Source of the DNA: Paracoccaceae bacterium
GTDB taxonomy: Bacteria > Pseudomonadota > Alphaproteobacteria > Rhodobacterales > Rhodobacteraceae
Assembly: GCA_012103375.1 (NCBI GenBank)
Contig: WLWX01000001.1
Span: 1,850,501-1,914,500, forward strand
DNA: 64,000 nucleotides
Direction: 5' to 3'
Shown here: positions 1 through 9,133 of the stretch, piece after piece
How the letters are laid out: each line of letters begins with the position of its first letter
Numbering within the stretch: the first letter of the stretch is position 1
Translations under genes and position numbers: made by a program
The notes under the pieces: model-generated
Seen by the model: only the letters and a program-made list of their open reading frames with translations
Databases searched by the model: none
What the model was told of the DNA's origin: nothing

Positions 1-305
1 TTCGATTGGCCGGGCCGCTTGATCGTTCAAGCGTCGACCAGGTGTCGATTGAAGACGCGCACCGGCACAATGATCTGACCCTGCTTGAAAGATTTCCGAA
101 CACAACGGTCATCTTCGGGGCCGTTGCCATCGCCCAAAGCCAGGTGGAACCGGCCGAACAGATTGCGCAACGCCTTGGCGCTGCGCTTGAACATATCGAC
201 CGTGACCGCCTGATTGCCGCCCCGGATTGTGGTTTGGCGATGCTGGGGCGGGATCTGGCGATGGCAAAACTGACACATCTGTGTCTGGCGGCTGCGGCCG
301 TCTGA
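1..305 (+). CDS. MetE-like (cobalamin-independent methionine synthase family) protein, C-terminal part
   Basis: This is the 3' end of a gene cut by the left window edge; the frame is open from base 3 to a TGA at 303-305. The visible part has the C-terminal catalytic barrel pattern of the Meth_synt_2 family: SIEDAHRHNDL, then VIFGAVAIAQS, then a C-terminal APDCGL. In the family that last cysteine binds the zinc that activates the thiol substrate. Family members transfer a methyl group to homocysteine or a related thiol. Without the N-terminus I cannot tell a full MetE from the shorter single-domain paralogues that are common in alphaproteobacteria. It converges on the next gene with only two bases between the stops. 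Confidence 0.7.
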   Translation, partial: RLAGPLDRSSVDQVSIEDAHRHNDLTLLERFPNTTVIFGAVAIAQSQVEPAEQIAQRLGAALEHIDRDRLIAAPDCGLAMLGRDLAMAKLTHLCLAAAAV

Positions 306-307
306 TC

Positions 308-2020
308 CTATCGGCCCAGCCGGTGCGCTTTGCGTTCGTTTCCTGCCGCGTCCAGTGGTATCGCGCTGTCCGCCTCGTTTGCGGCAAAGCCCTTCGACGT
401 CAGCCAGGCGTTTTCGGCGCCACCCGGATCTGCCGCAAGCGTCCAGTCACCTTCTTCGAAACGGGCAAAAACCACGCCCCGGTCCGGGTCGGCAAAATTC
501 ACCACCGGAATGCGTTCCAGGCACTGCGACAGAAAATCGGGGCCTGTTGGGGCAGGGGCGTCGTACACCTCTTCGGGTGAGGTTGCTGCGACATTCACGC
601 ATCGAAACCTGTCGATCAGGTTAAGCCCCTCCGGGCGCAGCACCACCATCTCATCATTCCAGCCATAGGCCAGCGTTCGCGGGCGGCTTTCCAAGGGAAC
701 GTCGTTGTCCAGAAACTCGAAATGAACGTTCTTGTCGCGCGATGCCAGCCAGGAAAAGAACAGATGCGGCATGCCGGAATAGGCTTCGATGTTGTGGTGC
801 AGCAGATCATCGACCGCCTTGAAGCGCCCCGTCTCTTGCCCGCGTTTCCAGGCACGTTGAACGGTTTCCTCGGGCGGGGTGATCATGAAGAACAGAAACA
901 CGGTATGCCCAAATCGGGTCAGCAAGCGGTTCGAAGGTTGCCCATCCGCCCCGGCGGCGAAACTGTCAAAACGGAAGCGATCAATCAGCAGGTGTGGGAT
1001 GTTGGCAGCTTCGGCCTTCTGCTGGACGTAATCATCCAGTTTGCGATCAATGATCTCAAGCTCGTGTCCGGTCAGCATCGCCCCATATTTCGCATCATCG
1101 CCAAGACTGTCGTAATCCAGCAAGTATTTGCGCCAGTAATCCGGGCTGACCAAGGCGAAATCTTCCCATGGCAGGTTCAGCGTTTCGGCCAGTTCGCGCT
1201 GCTGCGGACGGATCGTGCTTTTGCCCGAGGCGGACGCCCCCTTGACGTTCAGGATGACGGGTTTGTCCTGGGATGGAAGAAAGCGGTACCCCTCGGCCTT
1301 GGCGGCGTCGGCCATGATTGGCGTGACGGCCTGACCCAGAACCCAACTACCATGGCTGTTGGTGAACATGTTCAGCGCCAGCCTGGCAATGATGTCGGCG
1401 TCGGCCATCAATCGCCCGCGATGGGCCAGCAACGCTTGCAAGATGGTCGCCAGCGCGCGCAGGGCGGCACGCCGGGCGCGATCCGGCGAATTGGCCGCCT
1501 CAGCCTGCCACCGCGCCAGTGCCGCCGGTGCGGGATCCGGCGTTTCGGCAACAGTGTCTGAACGCCCGATCAGGCGCGCCAGCAATCCGGCGCGCGCAGG
1601 CTGTGGTGGTGGCGCAAACAGATCGCGCTTTAGCGCCGCGTCGATGATCTTTGCGCCTTCGGCCTGCGTTTGCTCGAACAGATCTGTTAATTCTGCCAAA
1701 CGGGGGGCCACGTATCCGTCATGAATCCGTGCCGTCATCTGGCGCAAGTTGCGGCCCAGAACTTCATAGGTTGGGCCGTCCTGCACGGACAGATCGGCGG
1801 TGACCCTGATCAGCAACTCATGCGCAATCAGACGCTCGGGGCGCAGCGCATACATTTGCACCGGCTTCAGCCCGCAGAACTCGGCAGCTTCGCGCGCTTC
1901 GTCATACCCAACGCGCGCATTCTCCGGCCTGAACAGGGTTATCAGCGGCTTCAGCCGCCCCGGTATGTCCGAAGTCAGGCCGGGGTTCCATGCATGATAG
2001 GCCGGTTGTTCGCTGCTCAT
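308..2020 (-). CDS. P-loop (zeta-toxin/kinase-like) protein of unknown role, last gene of the tct block
   Basis: This 570-residue protein has a helical N-terminal half and a P-loop NTPase/kinase-like domain beginning with GASASGKST at about residues 260-268. LIDRFRFDSF and FLFFMITPPEE follow, which resemble the strands after the P-loop in zeta-toxin/AAA-type kinases. Its GGGAGGG ribosome site lies just before ATG 2020, 16 bases after the tctA stop, so it is probably co-transcribed with tctCBA. No antitoxin-like partner is visible next to it, which argues against a simple toxin-antitoxin pair. The substrate is unknown. It could be a small-molecule kinase or a stress-linked phosphotransferase. 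Confidence 0.6.
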   Translation of the reverse strand: MSSEQPAYHAWNPGLTSDIPGRLKPLITLFRPENARVGYDEAREAAEFCGLKPVQMYALRPERLIAHELLIRVTADLSVQDGPTYEVLGRNLRQMTARIHDGYVAPRLAELTDLFEQTQAEGAKIIDAALKRDLFAPPPQPARAGLLARLIGRSDTVAETPDPAPAALARWQAEAANSPDRARRAALRALATILQALLAHRGRLMADADIIARLALNMFTNSHGSWVLGQAVTPIMADAAKAEGYRFLPSQDKPVILNVKGASASGKSTIRPQQRELAETLNLPWEDFALVSPDYWRKYLLDYDSLGDDAKYGAMLTGHELEIIDRKLDDYVQQKAEAANIPHLLIDRFRFDSFAAGADGQPSNRLLTRFGHTVFLFFMITPPEETVQRAWKRGQETGRFKAVDDLLHHNIEAYSGMPHLFFSWLASRDKNVHFEFLDNDVPLESRPRTLAYGWNDEMVVLRPEGLNLIDRFRCVNVAATSPEEVYDAPAPTGPDFLSQCLERIPVVNFADPDRGVVFARFEEGDWTLAADPGGAENAWLTSKGFAANEADSAIPLDAAGNERKAHRLGR

Positions 2021-2036
2021 CCGGCCCTCCCGGTTG

Positions 2037-3569
2037 TTACCCCGATGGCGTCTGCGCCGTCCCGCGCCGCCGGTCGCGAATGTATTTGAACAGCGGCAAC
2101 AGGATCAGGATGATCGCGATGATCGTGATGGGTGTGGCGATGGGCCGGTTGACAAGGTCAACAAAGATCATCGGATCGCCTTTGGACATCAGCAGCGATT
2201 GCCGCAAGGTCTGTTCGGCAATCGGGCCAAGGACGATAGCCAGAACAGCCGGTGCCAGAGGATAGTCGAATTTCCGCAAAAAGAACGCACCGATGCCAAA
2301 GCCAAGCATCAGCCAGACATCATGCATGTCGCGCGTCGCGGCATAGCCGCCCACCACCGACAGAACGAAGATTAACGGGGCCAGCACCGTGAACGGCATC
2401 CGCAACATCCAGATGAACAGCGGGATGAACGCAAGGTTGATCACCAGCGCAAAGAAGTTCGACACATAGAAGGACCCGATCAGACCCCAGACAAACTCGG
2501 ATTGGTCAACAAACAGGCGCGGACCCGGGGTCAGACCCCAGATCACCATGCCACCCAACAGGATCGCCGTGGTGGGGGAGCCAGGGATGCCCAGCGTCAA
2601 CATCGGCAGCATCGACCCGGTCGAAGCCGAGTTGTTTGCAGCCTCAGGCGCGGCGACACCGCCCGGGTGGCCCTTGCCGAACTCTTCCGGTTTACGGGCG
2701 ACCATTTTGGCCACGCCATAGGACATCAGTGAACCGGGCGTGGCGCCTGCGGCGGGCAGGATGCCCACGAAGAAGCCCAGGAACGACCCGATTGCGGTGC
2801 CCTTCCAGCCGCGTCTCATGCCTTCCTTGGAATCGCTCACGATGCCTTTGACGGACATCTTCGCATCGGATTTGGTAATTTTGCCGCGCGTCGAATCCAG
2901 CGTCCACAGCATCTCTCCGATGCCATAGACACCGATGGCCAACACCAGGAAATTGATGCCGTGCAGGAAGCCAGAGATGTCGAAGAACACCAGCCGCGGC
3001 GTGCCGGTGATCTTGTCGAACCCGACAGCTGCAAAGACCAATCCGATACAGATCGAGAATATGGTCTTCGGGATGTCATCACCGCCCAGACCCACGAAGG
3101 TGGCAAAGGCCAGCAACATCAGGGCAAAGATCTCAGGCGGACCAAAGCTGAGCGCGACCGAAGCAAGCAGCGGCGCAAAGCCGGTGAACAACAGGTTGGC
3201 CACCGATCCGCCGATGAATGACGCCAATGCGGCTGTGACAAGCGCCAGGCTGGCGCGTCCACTCAACGCCAGCGGTCGTCCGTCAAAGGTTGTTGCGACG
3301 GCGGTCGAGGCCCCGGGTATCCCCAGCGTGATCGAACTGATCGCGCCCCCATACATCGCCCCGTAATAGATTGCGGCAAGGAAGATGATCGCTGATCCCG
3401 GTGGCACCAGAAAGGTGATCGGCAGCAGGATCGCGACCCCGTTGACCGAACCCAGCCCTGGCATCGCGCCAATGAACAGGCCCAGTGTCACACCGATCAG
3501 GATGAGCATTAGGTTCAGCGGTTGTAACGCCTGCCACATGCCATCGCCAAGAAGACCCAGAACTTCCAT
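2037..3569 (-). CDS. tctA: Tripartite tricarboxylate transporter large permease TctA
   Basis: This 510-residue polytopic inner-membrane protein is the 12-helix permease of a TTT uptake system. The N-terminal region carries the family signature GLFIGAMPGLGSVNG, and a second internal repeat carries FVGILPAAGATPGS and GIPGSPTTAILLGG, as usual for TctA. It overlaps nothing and follows tctB by 21 bases, in the order tctC-tctB-tctA. Substrates of the family are citrate, tartrate and other carboxylates, taken up with a periplasmic binding protein. Its place directly downstream of the oxalate genes makes oxalate or a related dicarboxylate a reasonable guess, but nothing in the sequence fixes the substrate. 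Confidence 0.93.
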   Translation of the reverse strand: MEVLGLLGDGMWQALQPLNLMLILIGVTLGLFIGAMPGLGSVNGVAILLPITFLVPPGSAIIFLAAIYYGAMYGGAISSITLGIPGASTAVATTFDGRPLALSGRASLALVTAALASFIGGSVANLLFTGFAPLLASVALSFGPPEIFALMLLAFATFVGLGGDDIPKTIFSICIGLVFAAVGFDKITGTPRLVFFDISGFLHGINFLVLAIGVYGIGEMLWTLDSTRGKITKSDAKMSVKGIVSDSKEGMRRGWKGTAIGSFLGFFVGILPAAGATPGSLMSYGVAKMVARKPEEFGKGHPGGVAAPEAANNSASTGSMLPMLTLGIPGSPTTAILLGGMVIWGLTPGPRLFVDQSEFVWGLIGSFYVSNFFALVINLAFIPLFIWMLRMPFTVLAPLIFVLSVVGGYAATRDMHDVWLMLGFGIGAFFLRKFDYPLAPAVLAIVLGPIAEQTLRQSLLMSKGDPMIFVDLVNRPIATPITIIAIILILLPLFKYIRDRRRGTAQTPSG

Positions 3570-3590
3570 AACTTGCCCCTCAGCCGCTGC

Positions 3591-4094
3591 TTAGTAGATG
3601 ATTTCGTACATAATGTCGTAGAACGGTCCGGTGAAGGACATCCCTGATGGCATGGTGATCCGCATCAAGCCTTCGAAGAAGAAAAAGAAGGCGATCGGCA
3701 GGGCAATCGCCAGGATCAGGGTTAACGTCCAAGAGTGCTTGCCCAAAAACCGAACGTAGTACAGCAGGAACACGGCCATTGCGCCATACATCGAGATGAT
3801 GTCGATCAGGATGATAAAGCCCAGAAGGCCGCCGCCGACTTGCGCGAACATCTTCCACCCGTACCCATCCAGCACCGGTTCTTCGGACTGTGATGGGGGT
3901 GAGGTTTTTCGGTACCAGTTCCAGGCGATGAAGCCGGTGGTCACCAGCATGATGGCCGACAACCAGAAGGGCCATGCGCCGCCGCCAGGCCCCCGGCCTT
4001 GTTCATAACCGATTGGCAACTGGGCACTGTAGTACATCAGAAAGATCGAGAAGAGGGCCAGAACACCCGCTGTTATGATTTCACCCAGCCGCAT
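3591..4094 (-). CDS. tctB: Tripartite tricarboxylate transporter small permease TctB
   Basis: This 167-residue membrane protein has four predicted helices: one near residues 8-24, one near 43-60, and a closely spaced pair around 85-140. That size and pattern is typical of TctB. The family is poorly conserved, and recognition leans strongly on its position between a TctC and a TctA. It sits 42 bases after tctC and 21 before tctA. It is thought to be the small membrane subunit needed for transport by the TctA permease. Confidence 0.85.
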   Translation of the reverse strand: MRLGEIITAGVLALFSIFLMYYSAQLPIGYEQGRGPGGGAWPFWLSAIMLVTTGFIAWNWYRKTSPPSQSEEPVLDGYGWKMFAQVGGGLLGFIILIDIISMYGAMAVFLLYYVRFLGKHSWTLTLILAIALPIAFFFFFEGLMRITMPSGMSFTGPFYDIMYEIIY

Positions 4095-4136
4095 TCTGGC
4101 CCCCTCCGTTTTTGTATCGTTCGTTAGCTTGCGGGC

Positions 4137-5114
4137 TTAGCCGCCCATTGCTGCGAACAGGTCTTTGTGGTTCTGAACCTGGGTGGCCCAGTAAGCACGC
4201 TGTTCATCGGCATCCAGCCACAGAGGCGACAGGCTTTCGGAAGCCATATAGCCCTGCCACTCTTCAGTGTCGTAGATGGTCTTGAACAGATCCTGATAGT
4301 AAGCAGCCGCCGCATCGGACATGCCCGGTGCGCCAACAACAGCACGCTGGTTGTAGTAGCTGAAGTCGTTGCCCAGTTCCTTGACGGTGCGGACATCCGG
4401 ATAGGCTGCCAAACGCTCGTCCGAGAAGGCGATCAGCGGCAAAACGTCGCCGGACTCGTAGAAGCCTTTGGCCTCTGCCGGGTTGTTGACCGAGGCTTTG
4501 ATCTGCTGACCAGCCAGGTCTTTGGCAACCGCACCACCACCATCGTAGGGGATGTAGTTGATGGAGATGTCATAGGTACCCTCCATCCAGGCGATGACGG
4601 TCGAATCTTCCTGACCAGACCCGGTGCCACCCATGATGTAATCGCCATCGGCTTCTTTCACGACGTCCAGCCACTGCTCGAACGTGGTGATGCCGCTGTC
4701 CTTGTGGACCCAAAGTACAAAGGGATCCACGCCCATCATTGCGACCGGCGTAAAGGTCTGGATGTCGATGCCCAGGCCTTCCTGGCGCAGCGGAGTGGCA
4801 AAGAACGAGTTCAGCGTCACCAGGATCGTGTGATCCGGATCAGAAGCCGTGTTCAGCGCGATCAGTGCTTCCGCGCCCGAGCCTCCGCCCTTGTTGTTCG
4901 GCACCAACGGACGTGTCGTCAGGTCCATCTTTTCGGCGACCGACTGAATGAAACGCGCGATCTGGTCAGCACCACCACCGGCACCGGCCATGATAACAAA
5001 GTCAATTGGCTTTGTCGGCTCGAATGCGTGGCTTGCAGCCTGCACCGTCGGCGCAGCGCCAAAGGTGATCGCGGCGGCCCCAGCGGCTGCCATAAGTGTA
5101 CGTCTGGTAAGCAT
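4137..5114 (-). CDS. tctC: TTT-family periplasmic binding protein TctC
   Basis: This extracytoplasmic solute receptor of the Bug/TctC family binds a carboxylate in the periplasm and delivers it to TctAB. I place the start at ATG 5114 rather than 5141, because AAGAGAG lies at good spacing before 5114 and the peptide then begins MLTRRTLMAAAG. That is a twin-arginine-like signal ending near VQAASH. Family features are KPIDFVIMAGAGGGADQ near the mature N-terminus, NNKGGGSGAEAL, and GGTGSGQEDS in the carboxylate-binding loop. It is the first gene of the tct group and lies 128 bases after fhs, on the same strand, with no strong terminator between them. Confidence 0.92.
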   Translation of the reverse strand: MLTRRTLMAAAGAAAITFGAAPTVQAASHAFEPTKPIDFVIMAGAGGGADQIARFIQSVAEKMDLTTRPLVPNNKGGGSGAEALIALNTASDPDHTILVTLNSFFATPLRQEGLGIDIQTFTPVAMMGVDPFVLWVHKDSGITTFEQWLDVVKEADGDYIMGGTGSGQEDSTVIAWMEGTYDISINYIPYDGGGAVAKDLAGQQIKASVNNPAEAKGFYESGDVLPLIAFSDERLAAYPDVRTVKELGNDFSYYNQRAVVGAPGMSDAAAAYYQDLFKTIYDTEEWQGYMASESLSPLWLDADEQRAYWATQVQNHKDLFAAMGG

Positions 5115-5242
5115 GGATTTACTCTCTTGGTTCAGTTTCATGTCGCCGCGCCCATTTTTCCACAGACCTGCGACGACGCTCTTCGTGCTCGCTACTCTTG
5201 CCTAACTCCTTATGGTTGTTTTGCAATCTTTCTTTTCAATTT

Positions 5243-6910
5243 CTAAAACAGCCCATCGATTTGTCCGTCATCGTTGATGCGGATTGCTTCGGCGGATGGG
5301 ACGCGGGGCAGGCCGGGCATTGTCATGATCTCTCCGCAGATGACGACGATGAAGCCGGCCCCGGCGCTCAGGCGCACTTCGCGGACCGGCAGGGAATGCC
5401 CGTCGGGCGCGCCGCGCCGGTTCGGATCGGTGGTAAAGCTGTATTGGGTTTTCGCCATGCAGACCGGCAGGTGGCCATAGCCCTGATCCTCCCACTGCTT
5501 CAGCTGGTCGCGGATCTTCGCATCGGCCACAACCTCATCGGCGCGGTAGATCTCTTTCGCGATGGTCTCGATCTTTTCAAACAGCGGCATCTCGTCGGGA
5601 TAGATCGGCGCGAAATTGGCTTTGCCCTCGTCGATGACCTGCACCACGCGGGTGGCCAGATCCTTCGTTCCTTCAGAGCCTTTGGCCCAGTGCTGGCACA
5701 GCACCGCCTCACTGCCCAGCTTGGCGGTATGATCGCGGATCGCCTGCACCTCGGCATCGGTATCGGTGACGAAGTGGTTGATCGCCACCACCACCGGCAC
5801 GCCGAACTTCTTGAGGTTTTCGATGTGGCGGCCAAGGTTGTCGCAGCCCTTGGTCACCGCCGCGACGTCCTCGTCGCCCAGATCGGCCCGCGCCACGCCG
5901 CCGTTCATCTTCATCGCCCGCACCGTCGCCACCAGCACCACCGCCGATGGCGCCAGCCCGGCCTTGCGGCATTTGATGTTGAGGAATTTCTCGGCCCCCA
6001 GATCGGCGCCAAACCCGGCTTCGGTCACCACGTAATCGGCCAGCTTCAGCGCCGTGCGGGTCGCCACGACCGAGTTACAGCCGTGCGCGATATTCGCAAA
6101 CGGACCGCCGTGCACGAAGGCCGGGTTGTTTTCCAGCGTCTGCACCAGGTTCGGCTGCATCGCCTGGGCCAGCAGCACCGTCATCGCGCCGTCGGCCTTA
6201 ATGTCACGGGCGTAAACGGGGGAACGGTCGCGCCGGTAGGCGACGATGATATCGCCAAGGCGCTTTTCCAGATCGTCCAGATCGCGCGCCAGGCACAGGA
6301 TCGCCATGACCTCACTGGCGACCGTGATGTCGAACCCGGCCTCTCGCGGGAAGCCGTTGGCGACCCCGCCCAGATTGCAGACGATCTGCCTGAGCGCCCG
6401 GTCGTTCATGTCCATCACCCGGCGGAAGGCCACCCGGCGGATGTCGATCTCCAGCGCGTTGCCCCAGTAGATGTGGTTGTCCAGCATCGCCGCCAGCAGG
6501 TTGTGGGCCGATGTGATGGCGTGGAAGTCGCCGGTGAAGTGGAGGTTCATCTCCTCCATCGGCACCACCTGGGCGTAACCACCCCCGGCCGCCCCGCCCT
6601 TCATGCCGAAACACGGACCCAAGGAGGCTTCGCGAATACAGATCGCGGCGTTCTTGCCGATCGCGTTCAGCCCATCACCCAGCCCCACCGTCGTCGTGGT
6701 CTTGCCCTCGCCCGCTAGCGTCGGGTTCACCGCCGTCACCAGAATAAGCTCGCCGTCCTCACGATCCCCAAGCGACTTGATGAACGCATCGCTTACCTTC
6801 GCCTTGTCATGCCCAAAGGGAAGCAAATCAGCCTCTGGAATCCCAAGCTTCGACCCAATCTCCTGAATCGGGCGTTTCGAGGCAGCGCGGGCGATTTCAA
6901 TGTCGGACAT
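5243..6910 (-). CDS. fhs: Formate-tetrahydrofolate ligase
   Basis: This cytosolic enzyme makes 10-formyl-THF from formate, THF and ATP. The length of 555 residues is normal for the family. The nucleotide-binding motif [12 protein letters not shown] lies at residues 62-73. Further family blocks are [36 protein letters not shown] and [16 protein letters not shown], and the C-terminus ends in GLF. An AAGGAA site precedes the ATG. It follows the formyltransferase gene closely (20 bases). In this cluster it can assimilate the formate released from oxalate via formyl-CoA, so the pathway can feed one-carbon biosynthesis as well as energy metabolism. Confidence 0.96.
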   Translation of the reverse strand: MSDIEIARAASKRPIQEIGSKLGIPEADLLPFGHDKAKVSDAFIKSLGDREDGELILVTAVNPTLAGEGKTTTTVGLGDGLNAIGKNAAICIREASLGPCFGMKGGAAGGGYAQVVPMEEMNLHFTGDFHAITSAHNLLAAMLDNHIYWGNALEIDIRRVAFRRVMDMNDRALRQIVCNLGGVANGFPREAGFDITVASEVMAILCLARDLDDLEKRLGDIIVAYRRDRSPVYARDIKADGAMTVLLAQAMQPNLVQTLENNPAFVHGGPFANIAHGCNSVVATRTALKLADYVVTEAGFGADLGAEKFLNIKCRKAGLAPSAVVLVATVRAMKMNGGVARADLGDEDVAAVTKGCDNLGRHIENLKKFGVPVVVAINHFVTDTDAEVQAIRDHTAKLGSEAVLCQHWAKGSEGTKDLATRVVQVIDEGKANFAPIYPDEMPLFEKIETIAKEIYRADEVVADAKIRDQLKQWEDQGYGHLPVCMAKTQYSFTTDPNRRGAPDGHSLPVREVRLSAGAGFIVVICGEIMTMPGLPRVPSAEAIRINDDGQIDGLF

Positions 6911-6930
6911 AGGTCAGAATTCCTTGAGGT

Positions 6931-7848
6931 TCAGGTGCCGAGGTCGTCTTTGACGGCGATACCCGCCGCAGACGCCCATTCAGATGCAGGGATTTTGCCT
7001 TCGCCCGCCGGGCGAACACGTTTCAGAAGGATGCGGCCGCCGATGCATTGCACGGTCACGCCGTCATCCGAGATGTCCACGACCCGCCCGGAAATACCGT
7101 CGCCGGGGATGCGGGCGCTATCGAAGATGCCAACTTCGGCGCCGTTCAGCGTGGTCCACGCGCCCGGTGCCGGGTTTGTGCCCCGGATCAGGTCATAGAC
7201 CTGCCCGACCGGCTTGTTCCAGTCGATGCGCGCATGTTTCTTGGTGCAGCGACGCTCGAACGTCGCCTGCGCCTCGTCCGGGACGATATGGGGCGGATTT
7301 CCAGCGCGGAACAGGTCGCAGACTGTCAGCACAGATTCGATCGCCGAAGGATAGATTTTCTTGAAATAGAGGTTGATGACCGTGTCATCGGGATCAATCG
7401 GGCATTCCCATTGCAGCAGGCTGTCCCCTTCGTCGAGGCCGTCCGAAGGATAGAACCAGCTGTAGCCGGACTTCGTTGCGCCCATGATGATCGGCCAGTT
7501 CACCGCGCTTGGCCCGCGATGCAACGGCAACAGTGACGGATGGAAACAGATCGAGCCCATTTTCGGCGTGTCACGTGCCGCTTCGGGGACGAAGACATTG
7601 ACGAAGGCCATGACCATCAGGTCAGCGTCGAACCCGGCAAGCATAGCCAGAGTCTCGGCATCATCAAAGTTTGCAGGCTGTTGCACGGGCAGGCCCTGCT
7701 CCAGCGCGAATTCCTTGATCGGATCGACCGGCTTGCCATCGCGATCCGGTTCGCAATAAACCGCGACAACCTCATCCACACCGGCCTCGATGATCTTGGC
7801 AAGGGCGTCTTTTCCGAAGGCCTGCTGGCCCATGACGATTATGCGCAT
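6931..7848 (-). CDS. Formyltransferase, 10-formyl-THF hydrolase-domain type, in the oxalate cluster
   Basis: This 305-residue protein has an N-terminal formyltransferase fold and a C-terminal Fmt_C-like domain from about residue 205. The active-site block reads CFHPSLLPLHRG at 101-112 and DGLDEGD at 136-142. H103 and D139 match the catalytic His and Asp of the family, spaced 36 residues apart as in the N-terminal domain of 10-formyl-THF dehydrogenase (ALDH1L). The Asn that methionyl-tRNA formyltransferases place two residues before the His is Cys101 here. It is therefore closer to the 10-formyl-THF hydrolase type than to housekeeping Fmt. It starts 3 bases after frc and precedes fhs. A role moving formyl groups between formyl-CoA or formate and THF fits the context but is inferred. 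Confidence 0.75.
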   Translation of the reverse strand: MRIIVMGQQAFGKDALAKIIEAGVDEVVAVYCEPDRDGKPVDPIKEFALEQGLPVQQPANFDDAETLAMLAGFDADLMVMAFVNVFVPEAARDTPKMGSICFHPSLLPLHRGPSAVNWPIIMGATKSGYSWFYPSDGLDEGDSLLQWECPIDPDDTVINLYFKKIYPSAIESVLTVCDLFRAGNPPHIVPDEAQATFERRCTKKHARIDWNKPVGQVYDLIRGTNPAPGAWTTLNGAEVGIFDSARIPGDGISGRVVDISDDGVTVQCIGGRILLKRVRPAGEGKIPASEWASAAGIAVKDDLGT

Positions 7849-7851
7849 GAT

Positions 7852-9123
7852 CTATTCCGCCGCCTCTTTGACTTCGCCGACGGCGCCGCTGTCGATCACC
7901 CGCGCCAAAGCTTCGCCTTCATAACCCAGCACCTGTGACAGGATTTCTGTCGTGTGCTCACCCAACAGGGGCGAGCGCTCAACCTCGACGCTCGAGTCAC
8001 TCAGTTTGATCGGGCAGCCGACACTGATGTATTCGCCGCGTTCCGGGTGCGGCACACGCACCAGCGTGCCGGTGGCATACAGCCCCTCATCTTCCGAGAT
8101 TTCCTTCATCGACAGGATCGGCCCGACCGGGATGTCCAGCGGGTTGCAGATGTCCATCACCTCGAACTTGGTCTTGGTCTTGGTCCATTCTTCGATCCGC
8201 GCGAAAATTGCGTTCAGTTTATCAAGGCGATCTTTCGGCTTGGCATAGCCTTCCTTGGTTTTCCAATCCGGTTCGCCAATGACGTCACAGACCTTTCCCC
8301 AAACCGCTGCCTGAGTGATGAAATAGGTATAGGCGTTGGGATCATCCTCCCACCCCTTGCACTTTAGGATGCGCCCCGGCTGGCCCCCGCCGGAATCATT
8401 GCCCGCACGCGGCGTCGCCTCACCAAAGGGGATACCCTCACCGAACTGGCTGTATTCTTCCAGCGGGCCTTTTTCCAGCCGCTGCTGATCGCGCAGTTTC
8501 ACACGGGTCAGGTTCAGCACGCCGTCCTGCATCGCCGCCGTCACCTTCTGACCCCGTCCGGTTTTTTCACGCTGGAACAACGCGGTAACGATGCCCAGGC
8601 ACAGGTGCAGCCCGGTGCCACTGTCGCCAATCTGCGCGCCCGTAACCAGCGGCGGCCCATCCAGAAACCCGGTGGTCGAGGCTGACCCGCCCGCACATTG
8701 CGCGACGTTCTCATAAACCTTGCAGTCCTGATACTTGCCCGGCCCGAACCCTTTGATCGACGCCAGGATCATCTTTGGGTTGATCTCTTGTATCCGCTCC
8801 CACGAAAACCCCATCCGGTCCAGCGCACCGGGGGCGAAGTTTTCGACCATCACGTCGCATTCCTCGATCAGCCGGGTCAGCACTTCCTTGCCAACCTCGT
8901 TTTTCGAGTTCAGCTCAATCGAGCGTTTGTTGTGGTTCAGCATCGTGAAATAAAGGCTGTCGGCACCCGGCACATCAACCAGCTGCTTGCGGGTCGCATC
9001 GCCGACACCGGGGCGTTCGACCTTCAGAACATCTGCCCCGAACCAGGCCAGCAGCTGCGTGCAGGTCGGCCCGGACTGGACGTGGGTGAAATCAAGGATT
9101 TTGACGCCTTCGAGAGCTTTCAT
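7852..9123 (-). CDS. frc: Formyl-CoA:oxalate CoA-transferase (CaiB/BaiF family)
   Basis: This class III CoA-transferase of 423 residues carries CoA from formyl-CoA to oxalate, giving oxalyl-CoA and formate. Motifs include the N-terminal [27 protein letters not shown], split by the family's usual pattern, and [14 protein letters not shown], in which D167 is the expected nucleophilic aspartate. The glycine-rich GGGQPG loop near residue 250 matches the flexible loop over the active site in Frc. It lies 10 bases downstream of the oxalyl-CoA decarboxylase gene, which makes the oxalate-specific assignment firm compared with other CaiB-family enzymes. Confidence 0.92.
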   Translation of the reverse strand: MKALEGVKILDFTHVQSGPTCTQLLAWFGADVLKVERPGVGDATRKQLVDVPGADSLYFTMLNHNKRSIELNSKNEVGKEVLTRLIEECDVMVENFAPGALDRMGFSWERIQEINPKMILASIKGFGPGKYQDCKVYENVAQCAGGSASTTGFLDGPPLVTGAQIGDSGTGLHLCLGIVTALFQREKTGRGQKVTAAMQDGVLNLTRVKLRDQQRLEKGPLEEYSQFGEGIPFGEATPRAGNDSGGGQPGRILKCKGWEDDPNAYTYFITQAAVWGKVCDVIGEPDWKTKEGYAKPKDRLDKLNAIFARIEEWTKTKTKFEVMDICNPLDIPVGPILSMKEISEDEGLYATGTLVRVPHPERGEYISVGCPIKLSDSSVEVERSPLLGEHTTEILSQVLGYEGEALARVIDSGAVGEVKEAAE

Positions 9124-9133
9124 AACGTAGACC

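Noticed and set aside
308-2020. Zeta-toxin half of a toxin-antitoxin pair
   Set aside because: The P-loop is present, but there is no adjacent small antitoxin gene and the gene is the tail of a transporter operon.
5198-6718. Long open frame (506 codons) on the opposite strand of fhs
   Set aside because: It is a GC-driven shadow of the fhs frame, His/Arg/Gln-rich, with no family resemblance. Similar antisense frames at 9155-10570 and 39698-41116 were dropped for the same reason.
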